DNA of 64,000 nt from Hexactinellida sp. DTS-2022 (lineage: Eukaryota > Porifera > Hexactinellida): positions 806,001 to 870,000 of the forward strand of contig JAPNXP010000013.1 in the NCBI GenBank assembly GCA_028753945.1. Direction: 5' to 3'. Below, piece after piece: positions 11,301 through 20,882 of the stretch (positions are counted from its first letter, which is position 1; every line of letters starts with the position of its first letter). Below the pieces are notes generated by a model. It was given only the letters and a program-made list of their open reading frames with translations. It made no database searches and was not told the DNA's origin. A program made the position numbers and the translations under genes.

Positions 11301-14300
11301 TTGTCAATTAGGATACTCAAGATTTGAAGGAGACTTTTTCAGTATTTCCAACAGACCATTCGTGGTAAAAACAAATGTTGCACTTGATTATTCTGGTGGT
11401 CCACCTTTCACAGGCTCCAGTTGTATTGAAGACGGTAGCACAGCTTATATATTCGTAATCGGTGGAGGAGTTGATATAGCAGTAGTCTGTCCCTTGTTGT
11501 ATGGTGCGAGATTCCTTAATATATCCCCAACGGAGTTCATTCAATACGACTACATATTGAATGCAGGTGGAAATAACCCAAGAAGATTGCTAGTTGATCC
11601 TATGCGGACATTAGCCATGATAGGGCATGATAGAACTTATGTCTGTCAAGACAGGTACGGTGCTAGCTCTTCCTTCAGAGCTAGAGTTGATGCTAGCACT
11701 CCATTGCAAGTATTCAATAGTTCTACGACTATTAATCCCACTGTTAACGGTACTAGCTACATCACGAATCAGACTACTCTCTACTGTCTGTCTGATAGCA
11801 ATCTGCTAGCAGTGGAGTGGTACACAAATAACAATCCAAACCGTTCTATGGTGGCCACATACACACTCGTTACGAATAATACAATTGTTCAACCCTATGT
11901 CTCCAATCCTCGTGTGGGTAGAAGTGATTTGATCGTTAGCACATTACTACCATCCGACAGACAAGGTTATTTCCACTGTAGAGATTCCATGAATATAATC
12001 TTATCATACAGTATATTCTCACAGCTGCCTGTTAGCCCTATCGCTGTTATTACTCCGGATACGACCAGTATAGAGATAACAATTGGGAGTAGTAACTACG
12101 TGTTGATGTGTGGGTTCAGCAACTCACCACATCCCTACACCATCTCGTACTGGGCAGATACCAGTAGTGATTCACTAGACACCAGTCTGCTGTTGGAAGC
12201 TGATACAGGGGTCTACATGTGTGTATCTTCCAACGTAGTCTATAGTTCTACTGATACCATCTCCATTACTGTCATACCACCAGCACCGAATTCAGTTAGC
12301 AGCACACAGCTGCTCACAGAGGGAGATATATTCGTCACAGACACGTTTCAGTTGTCATGTGTATTCTCTACTTTCTCAAACGTGACTTCTCACATCTCAA
12401 TTCTATGGTACCACAATGGGACACTTAATACCGTGTCTACAAACACAACTAGTGTCTCGGGATTCACAACAACGAGTACACTTACCATTAGCAATGCATC
12501 TTTATCTAATGCTGGCCAATACGAGTGTGTAGCCACTGTATGTGCTAGTCTCTCTGCTAACTCCCCAGCAATTAATGTTTTCGTTAATCCAAGCTACCTA
12601 CCTGATGCAATTCCACTAGTTGTAAGCTCAATTACATTCTTTACTGCATTTGCTTCATGGAATGGAACAGACAGGACACCATTTTTGATGGAAAATTATA
12701 CGCTGCTCTACATTACAGGTTCTAACTTTACAATGTACCAACCAATCCCTGATGGATCCACCACGTTTACACTACTCGGACTTCTCCCCAATAGTAATTA
12801 TGCAGTATACATCTACACATCAAACAGATTTGGTAATACAGTGGGTCCTACTGCCTCATTTACCACAGAACTAATTAGACTGTACTTCCTCAAAGGTGCA
12901 ACTGTTGTACCATTCAGAACAGGCTCTATCTTCAGAGGTGGGATACACGCAGAGATATTCGATGTAGTATATGAGTACCACTGTTCTCCTGACAGTCCCG
13001 ATCAAGTCATCACCTGGTATCAGCCCGATGGCACTGTTATTCCTCTAGGCACTCCTGCCAGCACAGGTTTCTACCATACACGTGACAACACCACGGGAGA
13101 GAGTGTGTTCTACACGAATAATGCTGTGAGTGTGGATAATGAGGGGAATAACTTCACTTGTAATTTCATTCAAAATTCTGGTGTTATGCGCCAGTCTTCA
13201 TTCGGTATATATTATGCGAGGAGGGTTATAAGTGCATTTTCTGTTAGGGGTATTAGAATATATGGCGCTGATAATATTCTTTACGAATTTGTTTATCAAA
13301 GAGGAGTATTCAATATTGATTTCGCGCAATCATATACAGTTGAATGTTTGATTGCTTCTATGCCATCACCTACCTTTTGGAAATTTATTCCAGTTCCTTT
13401 ATATCCGACAGACACAGAGACTACTAACACAACTATCTATCAAGTTCTATTCGACTCCAATGCTGATTGTCAGTATATAAGATGTGCTCCATTCGTACAA
13501 TACGTTGTATTCTCAAACAAATCATTTCTGTTAAAAACAGATCCTGTTAATATTGGACAAAACATAGAATGTATTCCGAACGATTACGAGTACTCATTCA
13601 GCCTGGGAGCACCTCTAGATATAGCTCTAACCTGTCCGTTGATATTCGGTGCTAGATTCCTAGACATCGGTAATGACATCACCCTCATACAAAATGAAGT
13701 TTCTACGAACAGTTCGAGAAGACTATTTATTAACTCCACTGCTACCGTAGCCACACTGGATAAAGATAGAACATATGTATGCGAGGACAGGTACGGGGAT
13801 ATAGTGTCATTCAGGATTATCATAAACACAGCTGGTTCTAATCCAATACAGATATTAGCCAATGGGAGTTCTACTGTCCCAATAGTAAATGGTACAAATC
13901 TTATAGGCAGTGCTAACATCCCTGATGCTCTGCTATGTGTCACACAGAGTCCGAGTAATGCTGCCAATTGGTATGTGGATACTAACCCAAACCGTACCAT
14001 AGGACAGTCTCCAGTACTTGTAACCACTGACTCCTCCCTCCTTCCTCACGTGGTTTCACCACGGGATGGGAGAAGCAATCTTGTACTCAATGGGACTATT
14101 GGAGATGCTCAACAAGGCTTTTACTCGTGTGTAACAAACCCAACCCTCGTGCTTGGAATATTCTCACAAACACCAGTGGCTCCTACAGCTGACATCTCTC
14201 CAAACCAAGCATCCATACAAGTTGTTATAGGCACAGACACTCCTACACTGAGCTGTGTTACCTCAAATGCACCCCATCCACTTCCTATATACTTCTGGAC

Positions 14301-16916
14301 AGGATCTGTTAACTCACCAACTGCTGCTCTATACACTGGTCTCTTGTTGGAAGCAGACACAGGAATGTATACATGTACAGCTTCGAATGTTATTGGTGAG
14401 TCTACCGATACAATAATGATCATAGTTGTACCGCCTTCTCCTCAATTTAACTCTATTCAAACAATAACAGCGTCACCTATATACATCGATGATCCATTTA
14501 CATTGGAATGTCAATTCAGTACTTTTCCCAATATCACTTCGCAGATTGCCATACTATGGTATCTGAACAATACGCAAGTAATCCAGACTAGTACCATTAA
14601 TATAAATACAGCTTACAGTAGCACTGAAGGCATTAGCAGTCTGATGGTTTCCATATCTCAAATTGACCAGACAGGAGACTATCAATGTAGTGCCACTGTT
14701 GGTGGGAGTCAACAAGCTATCTCCCCTATACTACCTTTCAGCTTCGATCTACCTCCAAAACCTAACTTTATAAAAATCATCCTCACTGAGGGTACCATTA
14801 TAGTAGGAGATACGTTTATGCTTGCTTGTGAGTTCATGACACTCCAAAGATTCCTTCATGATCTCTCAATCATCTGGTTCTATAACAACGTTATACTGAG
14901 CACCAGTATTGTTGTTGGTGTGTCAGAATCAATCTCGGGTGCTGACAGTTTGAAAAGTGTCCTATCAGTTAACACGGCTGCTCTCTCTCAATCTGGTGCA
15001 TACCATTGTGTCGCTACTGTTTTGAACTCGTTGCCCAGCATCTCCTCACTCCTAAACGTGACTATTCATTCTGCTCCAACTCCTGTATTCCTTGATTTTG
15101 AATTATCTGCAACTCCTGTTTATATCTCAGAATCTTTTTCTCTCTCCTGTCGATTCTCCATTTCTACCCGCTTCGTGTCATCTCTCACAATTTCCTGGTT
15201 TCACAATGATACAGTTCTTTCCATATTATCCAACAGTGCAATATCTTCTACTATTGATGGGAACACTGCCATTAGTACACTGTCGATCTATAATTCAGGC
15301 TATGAAAGATCTGGTACCTATTCATGTAATGCAGGCGTTCCTGGGTCAGGTTTCGTGTCTTCGAATAAGATTAATGTCATCATCCTTCCTATTCCTCCTC
15401 CAACATTTATTTCTATTGGGTCAAGTACACAGCCTATCTATTTGAATGGATCATTTCAACTCTTCTGTTTTTTCAATGTTCTCACCCGTATCCTACCCTT
15501 CACAACAGTAAAGTGGTATCATAATACAACTGAGATATCTCCTTGTCACTCCAGGTACCTGGTTAACCTACAGCATGATGCTGTTAGTAGCATCAGCAGT
15601 ACCCTAGTAACTGTGTCTTCTGAGGGATGTCAAGTAGGGACATATTATTGTGAGGCAATCTTCGAGCAACTAATTTCCATTTCTGATGAATACATCCTGT
15701 CATTTGAGACTGGTGAGTTGTATTGTTTTTCTTTCATAGTTAAAGTTATTCAATGTTGCAAAATTGTTGCGTCTTGAGGCCGTGTGAAATTTGGAACTGC
15801 TCACTGTCTCAATAATAATTAGTCTGGTGGATTTGTTGCCAATTGGATTGAATTATTTTGGTTAACTTAGGGGTAACTTACTTCACTCCGCTACTTAAAG
15901 AATTGCAATTAGCAATATATATTATCAATATTAATAAAGTTAAAAAATGCAATGGTTTGTGCGGTATCCTACATTATGAATTTATTGAAAAAATAAAATT
16001 CATAATGGACCCATGGTTAACTTTTCACGAAATATACTCCTATATCAGACACGCGATAAAACCTATTCGTTTCTAATCTATATAGTCCAATACGAACAAG
16101 ATATCCTATCCCTCGATGTGGTCTCCATTGATGGTAGCAGCTTGTATCTCCAATGGGAATTGTCACATGCACCTGATGCTGATGAACGCTTCAGTGTAAA
16201 GTTCACAATCCAATCGTCGAATGACACTTTGACTGTAAAATTATTTGATTTGAATTGTGATTTGACATGTGACAGGGACCATAGAGTCTCTTATAAGTTG
16301 ACAGATATAGAAACCAATTCACTTTACATAGCAGAAGTTACTGTTATTAACTCATACGGACAGAGTACCAAAATCTATCAATTTTATCCTCAAGCAATCA
16401 TTTCAGAAGCTATAGGTGGTATCCAATGTCCAGACAATAGTGCTACTATTGCGATCCCATTTATCATGATAATACTTTTGTTATTGTCAGGGTATGTCAT
16501 CATATTAGTTATTTTTGTGATTTGGTACCTACGGTACTATAGAACAATGCAAGCTACACTCAAACATAAAATACTGTCGAAACCTGACAAACAGTATGTA
16601 GAAATGTCTCCAAGGGATACTACAACAGATGGCTATTATAATCTGGGCAATCAATCACGTGATAATCCTCAATTCTACGCAGAGAGCAACATAGCTCCTG
16701 CGGAGGCAGTAGCAGAGCCTACCTATGCACACATTGATGAAGATGGTAAGGTAGTTGAGGAGGCGAAGGTAGATAGAGATTATGAAGTGATGAAATCCGA
16801 TGATTCTGCTATTAAAGTTTCCTACGCGAATGTAAGTAGTTTTGTGTATTTTCATTAATCAGTATATTTAACACTTTCCTCTTCTCTTTCTCTACCTTTC
16901 GTAGGAACTCTGTTAA
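8389..16916 (+). CDS. Ig/FN3 super-repeat type I receptor with multi-tyrosine tail, copy 1
   Basis: Three exons: 8389-15712, 16086-16831 and 16905-16916. Joins are ACT G|GTGAGT to tatag|TC (phase 1) and AAT|GTAAGT to gtag|GAA (phase 0), giving 2,693 residues ending ELC. Residues 1-29 are a signal peptide (Met10 may be the real start). Three super-repeats start near residues 30, 770 and 1495. The first two each contain an Ig-like domain, an unclassified Cys-containing domain opening LQRG(F/V)F, three Ig domains (in repeat 1 near 400-463, 506-545 and 592-653) and an FN3. The third lacks the FN3 and is followed by three more Ig domains (~2130-2440), then FN3, TM (~2562-2590) and the tail. Tail tyrosines: Y2612 (YVEM), Y2625/2626 (YYNL), Y2639, Y2655 (YAHI), Y2674 (YEVM), Y2688 (YANE). 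N-glycosylation sequons are very frequent. Probably a cell-surface recognition receptor; ligand unknown. I do not recognise a named family. Confidence 0.85.
15713..16085 (+). other. receptor copy 1 intron 1
   Basis: Phase-1 intron between the ectodomain exon and the FN3-TM-tail exon (G|GTGAGT ... ttctaatctatatag). The equivalent introns are 28221-28916 in copy 2 and 40440-40903 in copy 3. The three differ greatly in length and sequence although the flanking exons are nearly the same, because of separate insertions. Confidence 0.75.
16086..16831 (+). CDS. receptor copy 1, exon 2: FN3, transmembrane segment, tail
   Basis: Reads from V-QYEQDILSLDVV through a membrane-proximal FN3 (WELSHAPDADERF; YIAEVTVINSYG), an acidic linker, one long hydrophobic helix (IAIPFIMIILLLLSGYVIIL and on), a basic stop-transfer (RYYRTMQATLKHK) and the tail. 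Tail motifs in order are YVEM, YYNL, FYAES, TYAHI, DYEVM and SYAN. YxxM is the known consensus for the PI3-kinase p85 SH2 domain and YxN for Grb2-type SH2 domains; binding here is inferred only. Confidence 0.85.
16905..16916 (+). CDS. receptor copy 1, exon 3 (coding ELC-stop)
   Basis: Acceptor ctctacctttcgtag followed by GAA CTC TGT TAA. The same four codons follow an acceptor at 29735 in copy 2 and 41711 in copy 3 (TAG stop), which supports the join. Reading through the intron instead would add VSSFVYFH, so the apparent VxYxxV motif exists only in unspliced RNA. Confidence 0.65.
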   Translation, partial: ELC

Positions 16917-17310
16917 CAGTTGTTTATTCAAGTATCTCGAAAATCTATTATCTTTTGTGTGTATATAATTGAAGTTTTTCCATTGTTTCTATCAAGGTAT
17001 TTTAGATTTTGTTACTAGTGAATTTTTGTTTTTTATCAAGTTATGGATGTTTATGATTGATTATTTACAACGATTGAGATTAGAGAGCCTGTTGACATTT
17101 AAATGGAACATCTTAGCCTCTATAGCAGTGTTCCGCAACCTTTTTGAATCTCGAGGCCAAATTGCTGAACCCACAGCTGTGCCGGACTCAATAAAATGAA
17201 TAGTGACGAAAATATTTCATTGAAATTTTAAAACCTATACGGAACTTCAAATCCAAGAGACATTCTGTATAACAATTTTTGTCTTACAAGAAATCTTCCG
17301 GTAGCAGAAG
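16917..17310 (+). other. receptor copy 1 3' flank
   Basis: 3' untranslated region and flank, conserved in unit 2 (29747-30110). Candidate poly(A) signal AATAAA at 17190-17195. No ORF of interest. Confidence 0.4.
17190..17195 (+). promoter_or_regulatory. AATAAA, candidate poly(A) signal of receptor copy 1
   Basis: AATAAA about 275 bases past the stop codon, conserved at 30021-30026 in unit 2. Confidence 0.4.
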
Positions 17311-17548
17311 CAGGGTTGACAACTTTTTGTAAGCACAAAGCGTGATATTTTGACTAAAAAGCGTGAAAAACAATGTTTCACCTCAAAAAGCAGTATATTC
17401 AGGGTTGGCGTCCACCCCTTAATTTTATGCTATTTCTCAGTCGAGGGACGTCCTTTCTAACATGAGGTTTTGAATGTAAGCGTGAGATCGTGAGATTTTA
17501 AAAAAAAGCGTGAGTTTCACGCCTAAAGCGTGATAGTTGGCAACCCTG
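17311..17548. mobile_element. hAT-like MITE
   Basis: Begins CAGGGTTGACAAC and ends GTTGGCAACCCTG, an imperfect terminal inverted repeat with the CAGGGTTG start seen in many hAT elements. The flanks agCAGAAG (17303-17310) and tgCAGAAG (17549-17556) form an ~8-bp target duplication, (A/T)GCAGAAG. The matching place in unit 2 (gcagaag at ~30110-30117) is a single uninterrupted copy, so the element inserted after the unit was duplicated. The interior repeats the word aagcgtga. No coding capacity. Confidence 0.8.
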
Positions 17549-17580
17549 TGCAGAAGTCACATTTCTGGGCCAGAGTGGAC

Positions 17581-17690
17581 CATGGGTCGATGGGTCATGG
17601 GTCATGGGTCAGATGGGTCACATAAATTGATGGGTCAGATGGGTCATGGGTCACGGCTCTGTGACCCATGACCCATGACCCATTTGGAAT
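17581..17690. repeat. GGGTCA-type minisatellite, left block (inverted on itself)
   Basis: Repeats of atgggtc and its variants, followed at ~17661-17683 by the reverse complement (gacccatgacccatgaccc), so the block can fold back on itself. It lies within the MITE. Confidence 0.75.
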
Positions 17691-17868
17691 TTCGATGTTC
17701 GTCCAGTTATAGTACGAACTAAATTAACCCATAAACTTTACAGGGTATTTCTTTGGTGTTAGAAGTCTACCAAATTAATTGATTGACAAGCATCATACAT
17801 ATATTGTAAGTAGCGTTGTGTTACATAATGTTTAGATATAAAAAATAGATATTTAAAAGGTCAATGGA

Positions 17869-17990
17869 TAACACGATGGGTCAAAGCGTTACTCGATGGG
17901 TCAATGGGTCACTCGATGGGTCATGGGTCAATGGGTCATGGGTCACAAATGCGATGGGTCAGATGGGTCATGGGTCACCAATGTTGACCC
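17869..17990. repeat. GGGTCA-type minisatellite, right block
   Basis: Second block of (g/a)atgggtca words near the right end of the same MITE. Confidence 0.75.
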
Positions 17991-18141
17991 ATGGTCCACT
18001 CTGTTTCTGGCTGCATGCGGCCGGCAAATGAGTTGTTGCGGAACACTGCTCTATATAATCATCCTCTTCATATCTCTTTATAGATATGGTTGTAGATTGT
18101 AGACTACACAACTCCGCTATCTCCAAATTTCAACAAGTATG

Positions 18142-18295
18142 TATAGTTAGGTCTGCTTATTTTGAATTTTCTTTCGCTGTTTAATATAAGGCTTTTTATA
18201 TGCTATGGTCTATCCTATGCTATGGTCTCAATTTACAAATTACATATGGTTTGCAATAAGTTGAGTTAGATTATTATGAAGTCTCTCTATTATGT
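18142..18295. mobile_element. remnant of a TA-flanked MITE
   Basis: tatagttaggtctgcttatt ... aagtctctctattatg. Same family as the better preserved 51454-51605 and the copy at 30251-30398. Degenerate here. Confidence 0.5.
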
Positions 18296-18629
18296 AAACA
18301 AGTTTTTGCTCCCTTGAATGTTCATATTATTGCTCCCTTGCCTGGTGAATACTTGTAGAGTATTTTCTTTTTGCTCATTGACTAACATACAGTATTACCT
18401 CGTTAGTACGAATACCAGTGGACCGTCAAAATGTGTTCGCCTTATTCAGAACTCGTATTAACCGTTAACATTTGTTTTAAAAATGCCTGAAGAGGACTGA
18501 AGACTGACTGTATTATCAGATATAAGATCGCTTGCTAGTCAGCACGGCTGGCAGCCACAAAAGTTCCCAGCTAATTTGTAACCATTTAGAAATCCAATGA
18601 TTATTACAACTGACTAATTAGCCTAAGAT

Positions 18630-20032
18630 ATGTCCCATAACTTTGCAACTACGCTTAACCAAATTGACGTAATAAACCCTCCGACTTAAAGATAGACGGA
18701 CGCAACTACCGCAACCTCCAACTCTCCCAAGCTACTCCATATAACCATGGTACATCCTACTACACAGAGAGAGACTCTATTTGCTATGAAGATGAGTGCT
18801 CTGATATTTATGAACTCCCCGATGGGAGCAACCAGCTGTCACTGACTATACCTAAGTCGTATCACCATAGGATTATAGGCCACATGGGGAGCACTCTAAG
18901 GAAACTCGAGTCTGACACTGGCTGTGCTATTGAAATACCTAAATTCCAATCGGACTCTGAGGTAGTTATAGTGAAAGGTGATTCCCAGAGAGGAATAGAG
19001 TCTGTGAAGAATAGAATTGAGATAATCCTAGAGTCGAGTCCCGAGGCGTCGGAAGTAACACACTTTATCTCTATCCCCCTCTCCTCGCCAGAGATAGCTG
19101 CTGCTCTCAGAGAGTTCAAGCATAGAACGCTAGGCGCATCTGCTCGCGGCATCGAGGAGAGTGTATTCCTGGATCCAGCCAAGCTGCACATCACTGTGTG
19201 TACATTGAAACTACACTCGAGAGAAGACGTGCTCAGAGCTTGTACTGTGTTCAGTAACAGAGTTCCAGCTGTGATAGAAAGCTCTTTCGATAATAGACCT
19301 GTTTCTGTAGAGTTGAAGGGAGCTAATTGTATGAACGATGATGCCTCTGACGTACACGTAGTGTATGCTGATGTGGAGGTGGTGGGAAGGAAGGGTGCGC
19401 TACAGATATTCGCAGACCAAGTGAGTAACTGTAATAACCATATGTTGTTGTCAAACTGAGAATTTGATCTATTTGAGAGAAATCAAATTAATTGGCCCAA
19501 ACAAGTATAATTCCTTGTAATATGTTCCTCAGACTACCTTGTAGCAGCACACATTGACCAAATTGTCAAATAATTACATTTGTTACAAATTGGCAATTCT
19601 TATGTAATTTTAAAGCAGTACCAAATATTATTTTGAACATCAAAAGTTCAACATTGCGAAACAAGGTTTGTATATTGAATGGATTGGTAGGTATTTATGT
19701 AAATACGCCCATTCTTCATTGTGTATATAGAACATCTGTTAGATACATTATCTATCTAGGTAGCAAATATATTCGAGGAAGAAGGCCTTTCAGAGACACA
19801 CAAAGGCAGAGTAGGTGTTAAGTTGCATGCTACACTTATGAACTCCAAGAAGAGGACAGCTGGGACTAACAGAACACCACGAGTGTCATTTGATGCTCGC
19901 TACGTTCTGGGAGAATATTCAAAGGATCACGTGTTTGCCTCTGCTCCTCTCTCCCAAATACACCTTTCTATTATGAAGTCTGTTGACCCAAACACCGGGT
20001 ACTATCAACAGTTACAGATACTCCATATATAG
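18630..20032 (+). pseudogene. ASCC1-like copy 2, frameshifted in exon 1
   Basis: Same two exons as copy 1 (18630-19420 and 19760-20032) with intact splice sites and an intact exon 2. A 1-nt deletion near 18682 (cctccgacttaaag against cctccaatcttaaag) brings TAA into frame at 18687, after 19 codons. The next in-frame ATG (18884) would start inside the KH GxxG loop, so a product from it would lack a working KH domain. HxT motifs remain. Sequencing error cannot be excluded, but copy 3 is also broken, at other places. Confidence 0.75.
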
Positions 20033-20093
20033 ACTGTATTGTGTATTTGGATAGGGTATATTGATTGTTATTTGTAATTTGAAAGGAAATAAA

Positions 20094-20882
20094 CAAATAC
20101 AACCTTAGAATAATAACTATCTAATTAATAGATTATTTATAAAAGGGCTTACTTATGGATAGGCCGACATTTTAACATCAAAATTCTGTTTCTGAATAGG
20201 AATTTGATGTGAAGAAAATTACCTTGCCAGTGCCTGAATTTACACTAGGAAGTAGTTGATCAATATACAATCAAATCTTGAATAATATGACATGTAGAAG
20301 GTCATCTTAGGATATAATCACTGTACAGTATAGTAGCGAGTTTATACATTGTTAAATATGTTTGTCTTAACTCAAAGGTATATCAAATACGAAAAATAAA
20401 TGTGGCTAACAACAAATCTCCCTTGTGAGCCTACTGCCTTGTGAGTCTACTCCAATCATCATTTTGTCATCAGCTTTCTTGTGAAGGAAATTATTGTTGT
20501 CTTTCGATGCAAAACACGCTAAAATCTTTAATCCTATGTTTCTCCTTCTGAATTACACCAAAGAGCCGTGCTATTCATATTGATTGTCACCTATGTTACT
20601 GAAGTTCGCTTGGTGTGTGTTTATTTGTCCGGATTGTACTAGAGTGATAGAGGAATATAAAATAATTTCCGAATGTTATAACTAATAATCAGCTTAATAC
20701 AAATCTGATATTGTATAATTACAGAGGAGATTATAGTTTAACTGGACAATATTACTAATTTTAATTCTACATATCTGTTTCCCTAAATTGGTAATAAGCA
20801 ATTCGATACTAGAAGTGTAGTCCTAGTCGAAATGAAATTAATGAATAATATATTAGCAGCTAAAGTTACACATTAGTATGTA
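20094..20882 (+). promoter_or_regulatory. conserved spacer / putative receptor promoter (copy 2)
   Basis: Nearly the same as 7600-8388. Retains tataaaag and the start-stop atgtaATG (ATG at 20878, TAA at 20881) directly overlapping the receptor start. Confidence 0.35.

Larger units (their letters stand above)
17571..18003. mobile_element. MITE with perfect 18-bp inverted ends and internal GGGTCA minisatellite
   Basis: Left end CAGAGTGGACCATGGGTC (17571-17588) and right end GACCCATGGTCCACTCTG (17986-18003) are perfect reverse complements. Flanks tttctgggc and tttctggc (18004-18011) suggest an 8-bp target duplication; unit 2 has one copy, tttccggc (30122-30129), and no element. The interior is built of gatgggtcatgggtca words on both strands. 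A short related fragment (ggagtggacaatgggtccatggg) lies at ~28811 in copy 2. hAT-like by target size. Confidence 0.8.
6060..18555 (+). repeat. tandem segmental unit 1 (ASCC1-like + Ig receptor)
   Basis: First of three direct copies of a ~12 kb unit. It starts at gttcccagctaattagtaa, which recurs at ~18559, and holds an ASCC1-like gene, an ~850-bp spacer, the Ig receptor and its 3' flank. Coding and spacer sequence are highly similar to units 2 and 3, including the gap between the two genes. This copy carries two extra MITEs in its 3' flank (17311-17548 and 17571-18003). Confidence 0.9.

Noticed and set aside
16823..16858. ITIM-like VSYANV at the C-terminus of the Ig receptors
   Set aside because: It arises only by reading through the GTAAGT donor at 16832. 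The donor, the acceptor and the ELC-stop exon are conserved in all three copies.
17581..17990. Possible CRISPR-like array
   Set aside because: Repeat words are contiguous, without unique spacers, in eukaryotic DNA; they belong to a MITE.
17896..18102. ORF in the GGGTCA minisatellite (MGQWVTRWVMGQ...)
   Set aside because: Translation of a tandem repeat in a MITE; no gene features.
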